A stretch of DNA of 64,000 nt. Source: Amoebidium appalachense (lineage: Eukaryota > Ichthyosporea). A program made the translations under genes and the position numbers. Below, piece after piece: positions 40,001-48,619 of the stretch (position 1 is the first letter of the stretch; every line of letters begins with the position of its first letter). The notes below the pieces were generated by a model. The model had not been told where the DNA came from, did no database searches, and saw nothing but the letters and a program-made list of their open reading frames with translations. The stretch is from positions 12,586,001 through 12,650,000 of the forward strand of contig CAVNZM010000004.1 of the NCBI GenBank assembly GCA_963693365.1, given 5' to 3'.

Positions 40001-40310
40001 CTGCGATGCGAAGAGTCCTTATAAACATCTGCATTAGCGCAACCACCAAAACGAACCAATGCGCATCACGTAGGGTTCAACTCAGCAGAAACATAGCCAA
40101 TTAAAACAATGCTTTAATTTCGCTTGGCCAATTAAAGGGCTCGCCTTTCACGTTTTTTGGAGTGATTATTTCGTCTGGCCAATCAAGTGGCCTCGCGTTT
40201 CGCTTTGCAAAAAAAAAAAAAAAAAGTTCGCCGAGTGAACAACCAACCAAACCACGCAAAAAGCACGCCACCACACATGCTTCCCATTATGGTGATTACC
40301 GCGGCGTTCG

Positions 40311-40510
40311 GGACCAATCAGATCAGCGGTCAAACCACGCGAACCAATCAGATCAACGGTCAAACCGGATGGACCAATCAGATCAACGGTCAAAACACAC
40401 AAACCAATTAGATCAGCGGTCAAACCGGGCGGACTAATCAGATCAGAGGTCAAGCCGGGCGGACCAATTAGATCAGCGGTCAAACCGGGCGGACCAACCA
40501 GATCCGATTT
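40311..40510. repeat. 30-bp tandem array of CCAAT motifs, 7 copies
   Basis: Units begin at 40311, 40341, 40371, 40401, 40431, 40461 and 40491 and follow GGACCAATCAGATCAGCGGT then CAAACCGGGC, with small differences. Five carry CCAAT (one CTAAT, one CCAAC). The array ends about 100 bp upstream of the plus-strand gene at 40608. It may be an upstream activating region bound by an NF-Y-like factor, or an origin. Confidence 0.9.
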
Positions 40511-40607
40511 AGATACGGATCGAAAAAAAAAAGGCCCAGGCGGTGCTGTGAAGGGTCGTATCGCGCGACAGACACAGGCTTCCTCTTTTTATTGGTACAA
40601 GTGCACA

Positions 40608-40877
40608 ATGTGGCCTTGGGTAGTCGCGTCCGCCATCTCATTCGTCCTGTTCTGGTTGACGCTGATATCATGTGACGTTCATAGAATAAACAGATCACTG
40701 AAGCAAAAAACCGGGTCCCACCCAATACTGGACCCATTATGCGACAACTTCATGATTCGCTGGCTGTGGATACTGTTGCCACTAATGCTTGCATATACAT
40801 ACACCACATCCACACAATTCACCGAGACGGAAACCGCACAGAAAATACTTTCAGGTGCTACACCCGTATCAACTTGA
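40608..40877 (+). CDS. Small two-transmembrane protein
   Basis: 89 residues from the ATG at 40608. Two hydrophobic helices are visible, about residues 3-21 (WPWVVASAISFVLFWLTLI) and 52-68 (WLWILLPLMLAY), joined by a basic loop. The tail is Thr/Glu-rich. It overlaps the next minus-strand gene by 20 bp at the 3' ends. Its size and topology recall small viral envelope or host-membrane proteins, but no family is recognised. Confidence 0.55.
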   Translation: MWPWVVASAISFVLFWLTLISCDVHRINRSLKQKTGSHPILDPLCDNFMIRWLWILLPLMLAYTYTTSTQFTETETAQKILSGATPVST

Positions 40878-41205
40878 AACGACCCACCCCTTTGAAAGGT
40901 GGATCCCACCAGGGCTCTCGCTTGGCAATCACCACGACTTCCGGTACACGAGACTGTGTTTTTGTCAAAACACCGACGAGTTCACCGACATTCCAACATA
41001 TATCTGGAATCGACAGGCTGCTCGCCAACGCGTTCACAACAAAGCGGCTTTTTTGATCCACTCCACATACTTGTGTAATCAAATCACTCGTCGCGGAAAG
41101 AACCACAGTCCCAGAGTGAGCACGCGCGCTGCGCAGCATGTTGTCTAACCGCCCGCGATCTCCCACGTACCAATAACACCCTGGGTTGTACACTTCCACG
41201 TCCAT
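40858..41205 (-). CDS. Unknown small globular protein
   Basis: 115 residues from the ATG at 41203-41205; an earlier ATG at 41250 would add 15. It alternates hydrophobic strands and short helices, with a Trp-rich stretch near the end (EPWWDPPFKG) and no signal or membrane segment. Its 3' end overlaps the convergent two-TM gene by 20 bp. No family recognised. Confidence 0.5.
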   Translation of the reverse strand: MDVEVYNPGCYWYVGDRGRLDNMLRSARAHSGTVVLSATSDLITQVCGVDQKSRFVVNALASSLSIPDICWNVGELVGVLTKTQSRVPEVVVIAKREPWWDPPFKGVGRFKLIRV

Positions 41206-41403
41206 TTCACAAGGAAAAAGATTAAATTGACACGACTGACCAACGATCACTGGGTTTTATTGTTTATCAATATACAAATGACATTCCTCCAAAAATAGCG
41301 GATACAGTGCCACCGGTGACCAGTCACCTGCATTTATTAGGACGAAACCCACAAGACCCCAAGCGGGCCTGTCCGCGGAGGACAAATCCACGGCAAGCCG
41401 TCT

Positions 41404-42276
41404 TCAAAGTGCGTGTCCTACATGGCCTGAGTTGTTCCACGGTGTCGGTCTTCTACGCAGGCTGCGAGGCAGGCCGAAGAACTCGGTTGTGCGGTTGCGG
41501 GCGTGGACGGTGTCCAACACGGCGTCCCTTAGCGGCAGACCCGCGTTCTCGACCTGGACGTTGACCCGCTCAAAGAACGGGTCGAGCCACTCGGAGGCCC
41601 AGTCGTCAAGCGCGGTGGTGAAGTCTTGAGCGGCCACAGCGCCGGGGGCCATCGAAACGGGGGCACCGTGCTCGATCCCGACGCGGTAGGCACCCTCTTG
41701 CAGGGTGGACGGAGGCGCGGCAGGGGATGGGGTAGTGCATACGACGTTCTCAAACAGGAGGCTGGGCATGACCCAGTAGGGTTTCCTGGAGATGGCAGGC
41801 GCCACACCATCGACTTCATCCAAGTTGGGATCCCCAAAAACGTTCCAGAAAACCCATCCGTCTCTGGTCGGCTTGGTGGCGTATACGGGGGGCCGTCGTT
41901 CACATCTGTAACCATACCCCATGCCGGCCTCGCTGTCGCTGAGCGTGGTGTCGAATTCATAGTAGTATTCGCTGAGGGTCGGGTCGGTAACGGGGTGTCC
42001 GGGCTTGTACAGTTTGATGTAGCCGCGCATGGAACGTTCGTCGCGCTCATAACGAGTCATGCCATTTACACCAACACTCTGGACACTGATCTGTCCGTTT
42101 GACAGAATGGGAATAGCCACCCTGTGTGCGTGGTCCCATCTCGACTCAATTAGGCACGACCAATCCCGGCCATCGCCCGTGGATTCTGCAACGCATTCAA
42201 ATTTGCGGTCTAGGTACCTCGTGAGCTCGTCCTCCGTGGCGATGCGGGTCAGTTCCATGCGCACCGGCATTTTCAT
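41404..42276 (-). CDS. Unknown virus-like protein, 290 residues
   Basis: Starts at ATG 42276 or the second ATG two codons on. It has a charged N-terminal part, a Tyr-rich middle (LSEYYYEFDTTLSD), a Pro/Ala-rich linker near residue 185, and a Trp/Arg-rich C-terminus. No catalytic motif or membrane segment is visible. A TATA box (42339-42345) and many CCAAT motifs lie upstream. Function unknown. Confidence 0.6.
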   Translation of the reverse strand: MKMPVRMELTRIATEDELTRYLDRKFECVAESTGDGRDWSCLIESRWDHAHRVAIPILSNGQISVQSVGVNGMTRYERDERSMRGYIKLYKPGHPVTDPTLSEYYYEFDTTLSDSEAGMGYGYRCERRPPVYATKPTRDGWVFWNVFGDPNLDEVDGVAPAISRKPYWVMPSLLFENVVCTTPSPAAPPSTLQEGAYRVGIEHGAPVSMAPGAVAAQDFTTALDDWASEWLDPFFERVNVQVENAGLPLRDAVLDTVHARNRTTEFFGLPRSLRRRPTPWNNSGHVGHAL

Positions 42277-42338
42277 AACACAGAATGTTCATGTGAAATT
42301 GGAAATGCGAACTGGTGGCCTGTTCTTGTGTGGTAAGC

Positions 42339-42345
42339 TTTTATA
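42339..42345 (-). promoter_or_regulatory. TATA box with clustered CCAAT motifs
   Basis: The minus strand reads GGTATAAAAGC about 65 bp before the 290-residue gene. Within 42365-42475 there are at least five CCAAT motifs (for example AGCCAATCAG, AACCAATCAA, CACCAATCGG). The pattern suits a eukaryotic Pol II promoter. Confidence 0.6.
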
Positions 42346-42507
42346 CCAGATGTCGCGCAAGCATCAAGCCAATCAGATCACACCCGTCAACCAATCAAGA
42401 ACCAATTAAAGAGCAAACACAAGATCCACCAATCGGAAATCAGAAGTCAAATCCAAAGACCTTGCACCAATCAAAGCCACAACATCCCCCCTGATCTGTC
42501 GCGCTGC

Positions 42508-42798
42508 CTAGTTCTCTTTATTTTCCATGGGCGGCTCCGGCTCGTCATCGGGTTCTAACATCCTTTGCATGACAATCGCGGTCATGGCCTGGTTCTTGGG
42601 CACCCAGTGCTTGAACCCGCACTTCCGCGCGAGCTCGTCGGGCAGGTCGATGTAGCCCTTGTCCGCGAGCTCCCTGGCGTAGCGCTGCTTCTCGCGCTCG
42701 GTGTGGCGTTGCGTTTCCTCTGTGGGGACAACCGTGGCCTGGATGACGGGGGCCTTGCCTGGCTCCTCCTTGAGCTTGTATTCCCAGCGATACGCCAT
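42508..42798 (-). CDS. Small charged protein of unknown function
   Basis: 96 residues, very rich in Glu, Lys and Arg, with a helical middle (ETQRHTEREKQRYARELADK) and an acidic Pro/Glu tail. No membrane or signal segment. It has an ATG start and TAG stop; AATAAA overlaps the last codons and may serve as polyadenylation signal. Function unknown. Confidence 0.5.
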   Translation of the reverse strand: MAYRWEYKLKEEPGKAPVIQATVVPTEETQRHTEREKQRYARELADKGYIDLPDELARKCGFKHWVPKNQAMTAIVMQRMLEPDDEPEPPMENKEN

Positions 42799-42913
42799 AC
42801 GTGTGGCACCAATAAAAATACAAACAGACGTTTATTGAGTTTGTGTGTTGTGAAGGCGGGGGCCAGCCCCGCGTGTGTGTAGTTAAATGTACATGGTGTG
42901 TGTGCGTGTGTGG

Positions 42914-43864
42914 TCAAGCCTGCGGCGCGCGTGCAAACAGGCCGTGTGCGACCTCGTAGAACTGGGCCGTTTCACCGACCCTCCACTTCTCGCCGGCGAG
43001 CTCGACGACGACGGGATCGGACGTGATGGGGGTGATGAGGCGCGGACGAGGCGCGCACTCCGTGTCCAAGGAGACGCTTGCAAAGCCCTCCATGACTAGG
43101 AAGGAGGGGTGTTCGGGAAGGCACATGCCGCGGACGCGCGGGTGGTAAGGACTTGCAACGATCCAGACGATGCACAGGTGGCGCAGCCTGCACAGGGTGC
43201 GGATAGCGCGCATGAACGACGCGGTCCATACTGCGCGGACAGCGACCAGGGTCTCCATGTCGTAGGCGCGCCACGGGGTGAAGTGGTTCGTCATGGTCAG
43301 GCGCTGGACTGCGCGGATGAAGAGCACGGGGGGCGCGGGGTCGGTGTAGGTGTCCTCGTCGTCGCTGGGCAGGTCGGTGTCGACGTGTGTGATGCGCACG
43401 GTCTTGCAGTTTGAGATGCGACCGCGGACGAAGCACGCGGACAGCTGGACGGCAGAGGCGTTCGCGATGACGCCCTCGATGAACAGGTCACCGTAGAAGG
43501 TGACATCGACGGTCTCGAGCGCCGTGCAGGCGTCGAAGCCCACGAGGTGCAGTGCGGCGTCGGCCTCGAAGAGCTCTGACCTGTTGAGTTGGATCAGACG
43601 GTCGCCCTTCTCCGACTGGTCGTCCCATGCGCTCGTTATGCACAGGTGGCGGAGGCCGGGGGGCAGCTTGACGGTGATGGACTGGTTCAGATCGCGTGAG
43701 AAGAGGGCTACGATGTCCAGGGTGATCACCTCCATGGCGCTCCTGGTCGAGAAGTCGATCTTGACGGTGGGGTGGAACAGGTGCGCCCTGATGTTGGCTT
43801 CGAGGTCTGGGTTGTCGACCTCCTCCTTGAGCAGAAAGTACGGTGCCTCGGTGATAAGCGCCAT
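42914..43864 (-). CDS. Possible leucine-rich-repeat-like protein
   Basis: 316 residues from the ATG at 43862-43864; the longer frame to 44014 has no good coding look. Irregular Leu/Val-rich segments recur about every 22-25 residues (LRHLCITSAW, LHLVGFDACTALETV, VQLSACFVRG, VQRLTMTNHF, LRHLCIVWIV), reminding of FNIP/LRR-type solenoids seen in giant viruses. This is weak similarity and I rate it as a guess. A Pro-rich acidic linker (SDDEDTYTDPAPP) sits mid-protein. No nearby partner explains its role. Confidence 0.5.
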   Translation of the reverse strand: MALITEAPYFLLKEEVDNPDLEANIRAHLFHPTVKIDFSTRSAMEVITLDIVALFSRDLNQSITVKLPPGLRHLCITSAWDDQSEKGDRLIQLNRSELFEADAALHLVGFDACTALETVDVTFYGDLFIEGVIANASAVQLSACFVRGRISNCKTVRITHVDTDLPSDDEDTYTDPAPPVLFIRAVQRLTMTNHFTPWRAYDMETLVAVRAVWTASFMRAIRTLCRLRHLCIVWIVASPYHPRVRGMCLPEHPSFLVMEGFASVSLDTECAPRPRLITPITSDPVVVELAGEKWRVGETAQFYEVAHGLFARAPQA

Positions 43865-44035
43865 TCTTGTGTCGGTTCCCGTGTTTGCCCGGTGCGATTC
43901 TTGGAGCCATTTTAATGGCCGTTGCCGCTTGGGATACGATGACGTCATCGCCCAATGGCGATTTCCGCCCAAGAGCGCCCATCCAATCAAGGACGTCCAC
44001 GAGCACCCACCCAATCGGGAGGTGTCGTTACGTCA

Positions 44036-44332
44036 TCATACCCGAGCCCGAAGATCGTGCGGACTTCCAGAGCACGGTGCACGTACGTACGTTCTCCAGA
44101 GCGTCCAATACAACCCAAACCAACGCGTGAGGAACCATGTGCTGTTGCCCGGATACGAAGCTAAGTTTGAGTCCGCTGCGCCGACCGTCTTGAACCATCC
44201 AACATTATCCTTGGTCGAGTAGTAGAAAGACTTGCATTTCGGTTCTGCGACGCACGCGGTCTTCACTTCGTCCACCGACCCCTTCATCGACCGAACATCG
44301 CTTCCGGCGTGCCCGACATCCAATCGCTGCAC
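44036..44332 (-). pseudogene. PAN/apple-like C-terminal segment after an in-frame TAG
   Basis: The lectin frame stops at a TAG (44333-44335) and reads on in the same frame with no ATG for 18 codons, to a TGA-type end after 98 codons. The extension has RLDVGHAGSDV, then a helix ending in two Cys (TACVAEPKCKSFYY) and a Trp-rich strand region, as in PAN/apple-like modules that often accompany lectin domains. Because the module begins right at the stop, it most likely belongs to the lectin protein, separated by a nonsense change, or is made by readthrough. The last ~35 residues look degenerate. Confidence 0.45.
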
Positions 44333-45089
44333 CTAATTGGGTCCGGACACCGGCAGACCCGACTGCCAGAGCACGGTTCCGTCGGCGTCGCGCACGTAGG
44401 CGACACCGTCGTTCTCGATTGTCAGGATCGCCGTGCCCAGCTTCCCCTTGCGGTAGGTGTTCGACGCCCATATGACCGCACCCTTTGCGTCGTACACCAC
44501 CAGATTGTTGTCCTCCTGCATGACGAGAGAGTAGGGCGCGGTACCGTTGTTGGTCTTGTTGTGTGCCCAGAGGACCTTGTTGCTGCCGCGTTCGGCGACT
44601 ATGGTGTTCCCATCTCTCTCCTGCACCAGTTTGTACCGACCGTCGGGCGACACGATCGCCTCATAGGATGTGCTGGACCCCACGATCTTTTTGCCGCTTC
44701 CCACCATGCTCCTGGCTGGTGGCTCCTCCTTCTTCACGACAGCGGTGGGGGCGTTGGGGCAGGTGGGACAGTCGGGGCACTTCTCCTTGGGGGGGCAGGT
44801 CGGGCAGGTCGGGCACGTGGGGCACTTTGTGGGGGCCAGGGTGGGGCACGTCGGACAGGTGGGGCAATCCGGGCACTTCTTTTCGGGGGGGCAGACCGGA
44901 CAGCTGTTGCATATGCCGCAGGGGCGCCTGCACTTGAGGGTGGTGATGTAGCGGTAAAAGCGGGGCCGGTTGACGTCGTACACGACGAGGAGGACGAACA
45001 GGGCACACAGGCACCACACCCACGTAGACACGCTGGGGCGGCGGGGGGAAAACCTGTGACGGGGGCAAGTCCATTTGGTAGACCCACAT
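44333..45089 (-). CDS. Membrane-anchored bulb-type (GNA/B-) lectin protein
   Basis: The lectin frame encodes one hydrophobic anchor (about WVWCLCALFVLLVVYDV), then a Cys-Pro ladder of repeated CPTCPTCPT and CPxCPx units, then a complete bulb-type lectin domain with repeats SPDGRYKLVQE, YSLVMQEDNNLVVYD and ILTIENDGVAYVRD. The QEDNNLVVY block matches the mannose-binding QxDxNxVxY motif (one position Glu-Asp-Asn). No ATG precedes the anchor in this frame; the nearest ATG (45087-45089) is in another frame, and the two meet at a G6 tract on the plus strand (45043-45048), so the N-terminus is probably frameshifted. Suited to a surface glycoprotein-like, carbohydrate-binding virion or host-membrane protein. 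Confidence 0.7.
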
Positions 45090-45120
45090 GAAAATTGCAC
45101 ACCGTCCTGTTTGGCAAGCT

Positions 45121-45531
45121 TTATTTGAGCGGCTCGCGGCGCAGCGCGGATGCCACGCGGGCAGTCCAGGCGCACCTGCCACGCAAGTTCGCGGCGAAGG
45201 CCTGATATGGAAGCGTCTGTGAGAACCACTCGCCCTTGTTGACGTCCCAGTAGCGGAGCCCGTTGTTCTTCGATATGTGGACCCGGGGACAGCTGCGGCA
45301 GTCCGGAACGGTCTCGCTGTCAGCGTCGAAGCCCTCGGCGAGGTACTTGTCGTACAGCGCCTGTCCGCACGCGATTGCGTCGCAGCCCGCGTAGGGTCCA
45401 GGGTCGGGCAGTGGACGACCTTCCATGGCCGCACGCACCGACCGCCACACCGACGCCGCCTGGTGCCGAGCCGCGATTGCAGCAAACGTCAGCGCGCATA
45501 GGACACACACAACCAGTACCAGATACATCAC
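45121..45531 (-). CDS. Small secreted or membrane-anchored Cys-containing protein
   Basis: 136 residues with a strongly hydrophobic N-terminus (residues 2-22), either signal peptide or anchor. The rest has four or five Cys (for example GCDAIACG, CRSCPR, RCAW), which may form disulphides, and a Trp/Tyr-rich middle. The stop TAA overlaps AATAAA. It lies just upstream of the lectin gene on the same strand, about 30 bp away from its possible start. Function unknown. Confidence 0.55.
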   Translation of the reverse strand: MMYLVLVVCVLCALTFAAIAARHQAASVWRSVRAAMEGRPLPDPGPYAGCDAIACGQALYDKYLAEGFDADSETVPDCRSCPRVHISKNNGLRYWDVNKGEWFSQTLPYQAFAANLRGRCAWTARVASALRREPLK

Positions 45532-45574
45532 TGTGAGACACCAGCATTACGTCCAACCCCAAGACCGCGAGCGG

Positions 45575-46927
45575 CTATTTGATCCCAACTAGGACGGTGA
45601 AGCGACCGCCGACCCTGTACCCCATCTCATCCACGACGGCCACGCGCAGCCCCTCGACGTGCTCGAGCGACGTGGCGAGCTGCGGCGACGCCTGTAGGTC
45701 TTCGCTGATGCCGCAGGCGGCGCCGTGGACACCCGCGGACACGATGCGGCCCTGCAGGCTTGTCTCGCCGTGCATGACCGTGACCAGCAGCGCGCCCCGA
45801 GGCGCCAGGGGAGGCGTGGACCCGACGATGCACTGGATGTTGTCTGCGGCGCAGGGAAGCTGTTGGTCGCCTTCGGCCACGGGGGCGTGGTCGCGGCCGT
45901 CGAAGTACCTTGCAAGCGGGGGCAACCCGCTGGTGAGGCTGTGACTGACGTGGCCGCCGACCTCGAAACCCAGGACGCGCGCAAGGCCGCGTGGGACATC
46001 GAGGGTGAACGTAGGGACAGTTGCATATGGGGCCCAGTGCTTGACGACGTCGGGTGTGAGTGTCTTGTGGTGGTGGATGCTGATGACCAGGCGATCGGGA
46101 ATCGCCAGCTGCGACGGGGACATAAACGAGTAGAGCGTGTGGTGGAACGGCCACTTGAAGCGGTTGTGGGGGTCACGCTCGTTTGCCAGCTCTCGCCATG
46201 CCCAAGGGTTCTCCCGATAGTGTATCTGCGCCAGCTGCAGCACCTCGTGGGCCAGGTGATCGGCGGGGCCCGAAGTGCGCGGCGCCCACCTGTCCTTTGC
46301 GAGGAAGTCTTCTTGGCGGGTCCATGCCTCGCCATTGCGCTCGGCGGCGGCCTTGATGACGGCCGTGTGTGTGACCTTTGCGTAGTACGGGACTGCATCC
46401 GGGAACACGTCGAGGAGGTCTGCGATGTCATCGATGTTATACGAGGGCTTGTAGCAATCGGCGATGGCCTGATCTAGACGGGCCTCCAATTCAGCGCACA
46501 GGGCGCCGATTGTATAGTGCCCGACCGGCAGGTAGATGTCTGCAGTCGAATGTGTCCACGAGCCCGGGTGGCGGCCATCTGGCGAGTCGAGGAACGACAG
46601 CCCCAGCACCAATCTGTTGGAGCCCTCTGACACGTCGTACACGGAATGCACCCGTGCGCCCTCGACGCGAACACCGTGGACCGAGCGGGGAGCGGAGAAC
46701 TCTATCTTCAGCGGGCCACCATGTGTGTCGCCGCTGACAAAGTGGTATCGCCAGGGAGCCTGGGACGCTTGGGCGGGTGAGCTCCGGGCGGAGGCATCGC
46801 CTACCACTGATGTGCGGGACGGGGTTGGAAGTGCGGGTCCGTGGGGAAAGGCCCGTCGTGCCATGGCGGCGGAGAAGTCGATGTGTGAAGCCATGTCGTC
46901 GAGAATACGGGAGCGCGCCTTCGACAT
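45575..46927 (-). CDS. Possible structural (minor capsid/penton-like) protein
   Basis: 450 residues with ATG at 46925-46927. After a Ser/Ala/Pro-rich N-terminus (1-60) come beta-rich stretches. Two features recall minor capsid or penton proteins of polinton-like and related viruses: VGHYTIGALCAELEARL near residue 137, where such proteins have a 'GhYt...L...L' helix, and LDVPRGLARVLGFEVGG near 310, where they have an 'LA..LGF' motif. The similarity is by eye and weak. No enzyme motif is present. Alternatives: a virion glycoprotein or unrelated protein. Confidence 0.55.
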   Translation of the reverse strand: MSKARSRILDDMASHIDFSAAMARRAFPHGPALPTPSRTSVVGDASARSSPAQASQAPWRYHFVSGDTHGGPLKIEFSAPRSVHGVRVEGARVHSVYDVSEGSNRLVLGLSFLDSPDGRHPGSWTHSTADIYLPVGHYTIGALCAELEARLDQAIADCYKPSYNIDDIADLLDVFPDAVPYYAKVTHTAVIKAAAERNGEAWTRQEDFLAKDRWAPRTSGPADHLAHEVLQLAQIHYRENPWAWRELANERDPHNRFKWPFHHTLYSFMSPSQLAIPDRLVISIHHHKTLTPDVVKHWAPYATVPTFTLDVPRGLARVLGFEVGGHVSHSLTSGLPPLARYFDGRDHAPVAEGDQQLPCAADNIQCIVGSTPPLAPRGALLVTVMHGETSLQGRIVSAGVHGAACGISEDLQASPQLATSLEHVEGLRVAVVDEMGYRVGGRFTVLVGIK

Positions 46928-46952
46928 CCTACAGGTGGGTGAGCATAAAAGC

Positions 46953-47322
46953 TCAGTCCATGACTGTGCAGTTGCACTGCCAACGGGCCTTGGGTCCCGG
47001 GGCAGAAGGTGCGGGCGTCATGCTGGGTGTCCACACCCAAGTCTCGGGTGTAGTGGTGGGGGTGGCTGGGGACGGGGTGACGTCATCATCGGAGGAAATC
47101 TGTGACCCGGAGCCACTGGCGGGGAAGTCGAGTGGGACCTCATCGTCTGTCGGCGCGGGGATGCCGGGGGGGCCAGACCGCAGGTGCGGTTTCAGCGACG
47201 GCCTCGGTGGCTGCGAGACTGGACGCGGGGCCGGTGCTTTGGTATATGCACTGTGGGGCAGCGAACGACCCGGCGGCAAGGGCGAAGACGGCGTAGAGGT
47301 TGTTGAGCATTACTTGTAGCAT
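46953..47322 (-). pseudogene. Secreted Thr/Pro-rich protein, apparent frameshift
   Basis: The ATG at 47322 opens a signal peptide (MLQVMLNNLYAVFALAAG) in one frame that ends at 47140. A second frame, 46953-47279, carries an acidic Pro/Ser/Thr-rich tail (SSDDDVTPSPATPTTTPE, Cys pair near the end) with no obvious start of its own. The two frames meet at a C7 tract on the minus strand (47166-47172), where a one-base slip would join them into roughly 120 residues. This is either an indel in the element, an assembly error, or a slip site. Confidence 0.4.
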
Positions 47323-47330
47323 ATAAAATT

Positions 47331-47927
47331 CTAGGCGCCGCGGAGGTCCAAGACGGCAAGAAACAACGTTATGGCAGGGAACGGGAACATGTCAAGACAG
47401 AGCCTGAAGCGCCAGAACCGCGCGATGCATATCGCAACATTGACACCCCGAAATCCATATTGGACGCCGAGGTCGTCCGTGTAGACAAACCACGAGGGCA
47501 TCGGGATGATTGGTAAACCGCCCAGGCCAAGCGAAGCGGCCACTCCCAGTTCGATACGGGCAGTGGGTAGCGAAGCGGGTGACCAATTTGTGTGGTTAGG
47601 TGTACGCGTGTTGATTCTTACGTTAGCGAGGCTTGGCCTCGGTAGTGTGTGTTTCGCGGCGGTCGTGGCTCCGGTCTGTGAATGTATGAAGACAAATTCT
47701 GAGGCATCGGCCCTGTCGTCGGTGAACGTGACGACGTTGTGATCCGGCAAAGCCTTCCAATACATACGCAGATCCCCAACGCGGGTGCACACGTATGGGT
47801 CATCCCTCTGCCATGGCAGTGCCATGCCAGTCTGTTGGGTGTCTGCCAGATCGGGCGGCCAATCAGTTGGTTCGCTCAGCAGAGCCAGTTGCTTGCTAAC
47901 ATATCGACCTGAATGAAGGATGTGCAT
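47331..47927 (-). CDS. Unknown protein with C-terminal hydrophobic region
   Basis: 198 residues. The N-terminal part (1-110) looks globular with Trp and Asp; residues 128-150 and 165-190 are hydrophobic (GLGGLPIIPMPSWFV and a Phe/Leu-rich end), suggesting one or two membrane segments. It starts head to head with the plus-strand gene at 48038. Function unknown. Confidence 0.5.
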   Translation of the reverse strand: MHILHSGRYVSKQLALLSEPTDWPPDLADTQQTGMALPWQRDDPYVCTRVGDLRMYWKALPDHNVVTFTDDRADASEFVFIHSQTGATTAAKHTLPRPSLANVRINTRTPNHTNWSPASLPTARIELGVAASLGLGGLPIIPMPSWFVYTDDLGVQYGFRGVNVAICIARFWRFRLCLDMFPFPAITLFLAVLDLRGA

Positions 47928-48037
47928 ATCGTGTGGGGGCTAACAAGACCTGGGCATTTTATTGTGCCGCAAGCAGGGGGGTGTGCGTACACGCATGTGG
48001 ATCGCTCTGGGTATACTCTGTTCACGGACATGCAGCC

Positions 48038-48619
48038 ATGTTGTGGCCGCCGCAGATGCCTTGCCCAGCAGGCTTTATTGAATTGTTGCCACGCGAGATG
48101 CGGGCGAGGGCAAAGAACCCCCAATCATACGGTCAAGACATACCCATGTACCTACTCCAATCGTCCAACCTTGAATATGCCAAGTCCGAGCCATGTCGGA
48201 CGCGCAAAACAACCGGCGAAACCTACACAGTCAAACCCGGAAAGAGATCTAACATCAAAACCCAAAACAATGTTCCCCAAGGGGAAGACTACTACTTCCG
48301 CTTTCTCAGAATGGTTAATAGACGCATGCATACGAGTGACATCCAACTAGGCACTCCAAGTGCAATAAGGGGTGCTGGTGATACGGCCAATTCGGGGCGA
48401 TGGGGTGCAATCCACGTCCCCCGCAATGTGAGCGTCTGTAAAGGGCGGCGGGAATGCTATATGCAGATGCATGTGGGTGACCTCCAAACTCGTCGATTGC
48501 GTTCACCAGACGTATGTGGGCTGTGCCTTGATCTCTGTCAAGCGGTGATGGTAGTGGGATGTGGGGTGGTCGGAGTGTTAGCGGTGTGTTTTTTTGTCTC
48601 GTGTGTGGGTTCGTCGTGA
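48038..48619 (+). CDS. Unknown protein with C-terminal membrane segment
   Basis: 193 residues from the ATG at 48038; the frame is open upstream only from non-ATG codons. The middle is basic and polar; a Cys-rich CGLCLDLCQ precedes a C-terminal hydrophobic stretch of about 20 residues, as in tail-anchored proteins. Its last 82 bp overlap the convergent gene 48538-49086, so one of the two ends may not be real. Moderate to low confidence. Confidence 0.38.
   Translation: MLWPPQMPCPAGFIELLPREMRARAKNPQSYGQDIPMYLLQSSNLEYAKSEPCRTRKTTGETYTVKPGKRSNIKTQNNVPQGEDYYFRFLRMVNRRMHTSDIQLGTPSAIRGAGDTANSGRWGAIHVPRNVSVCKGRRECYMQMHVGDLQTRRLRSPDVCGLCLDLCQAVMVVGCGVVGVLAVCFFVSCVGSS

Noticed and set aside
40311-40510. 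CRISPR array
   Set aside because: The units are contiguous, with no spacers, in a eukaryotic or viral context.
47913-48350. Overlapping plus-strand ORF of 145 residues
   Set aside because: Less protein-like than the frame from 48038.
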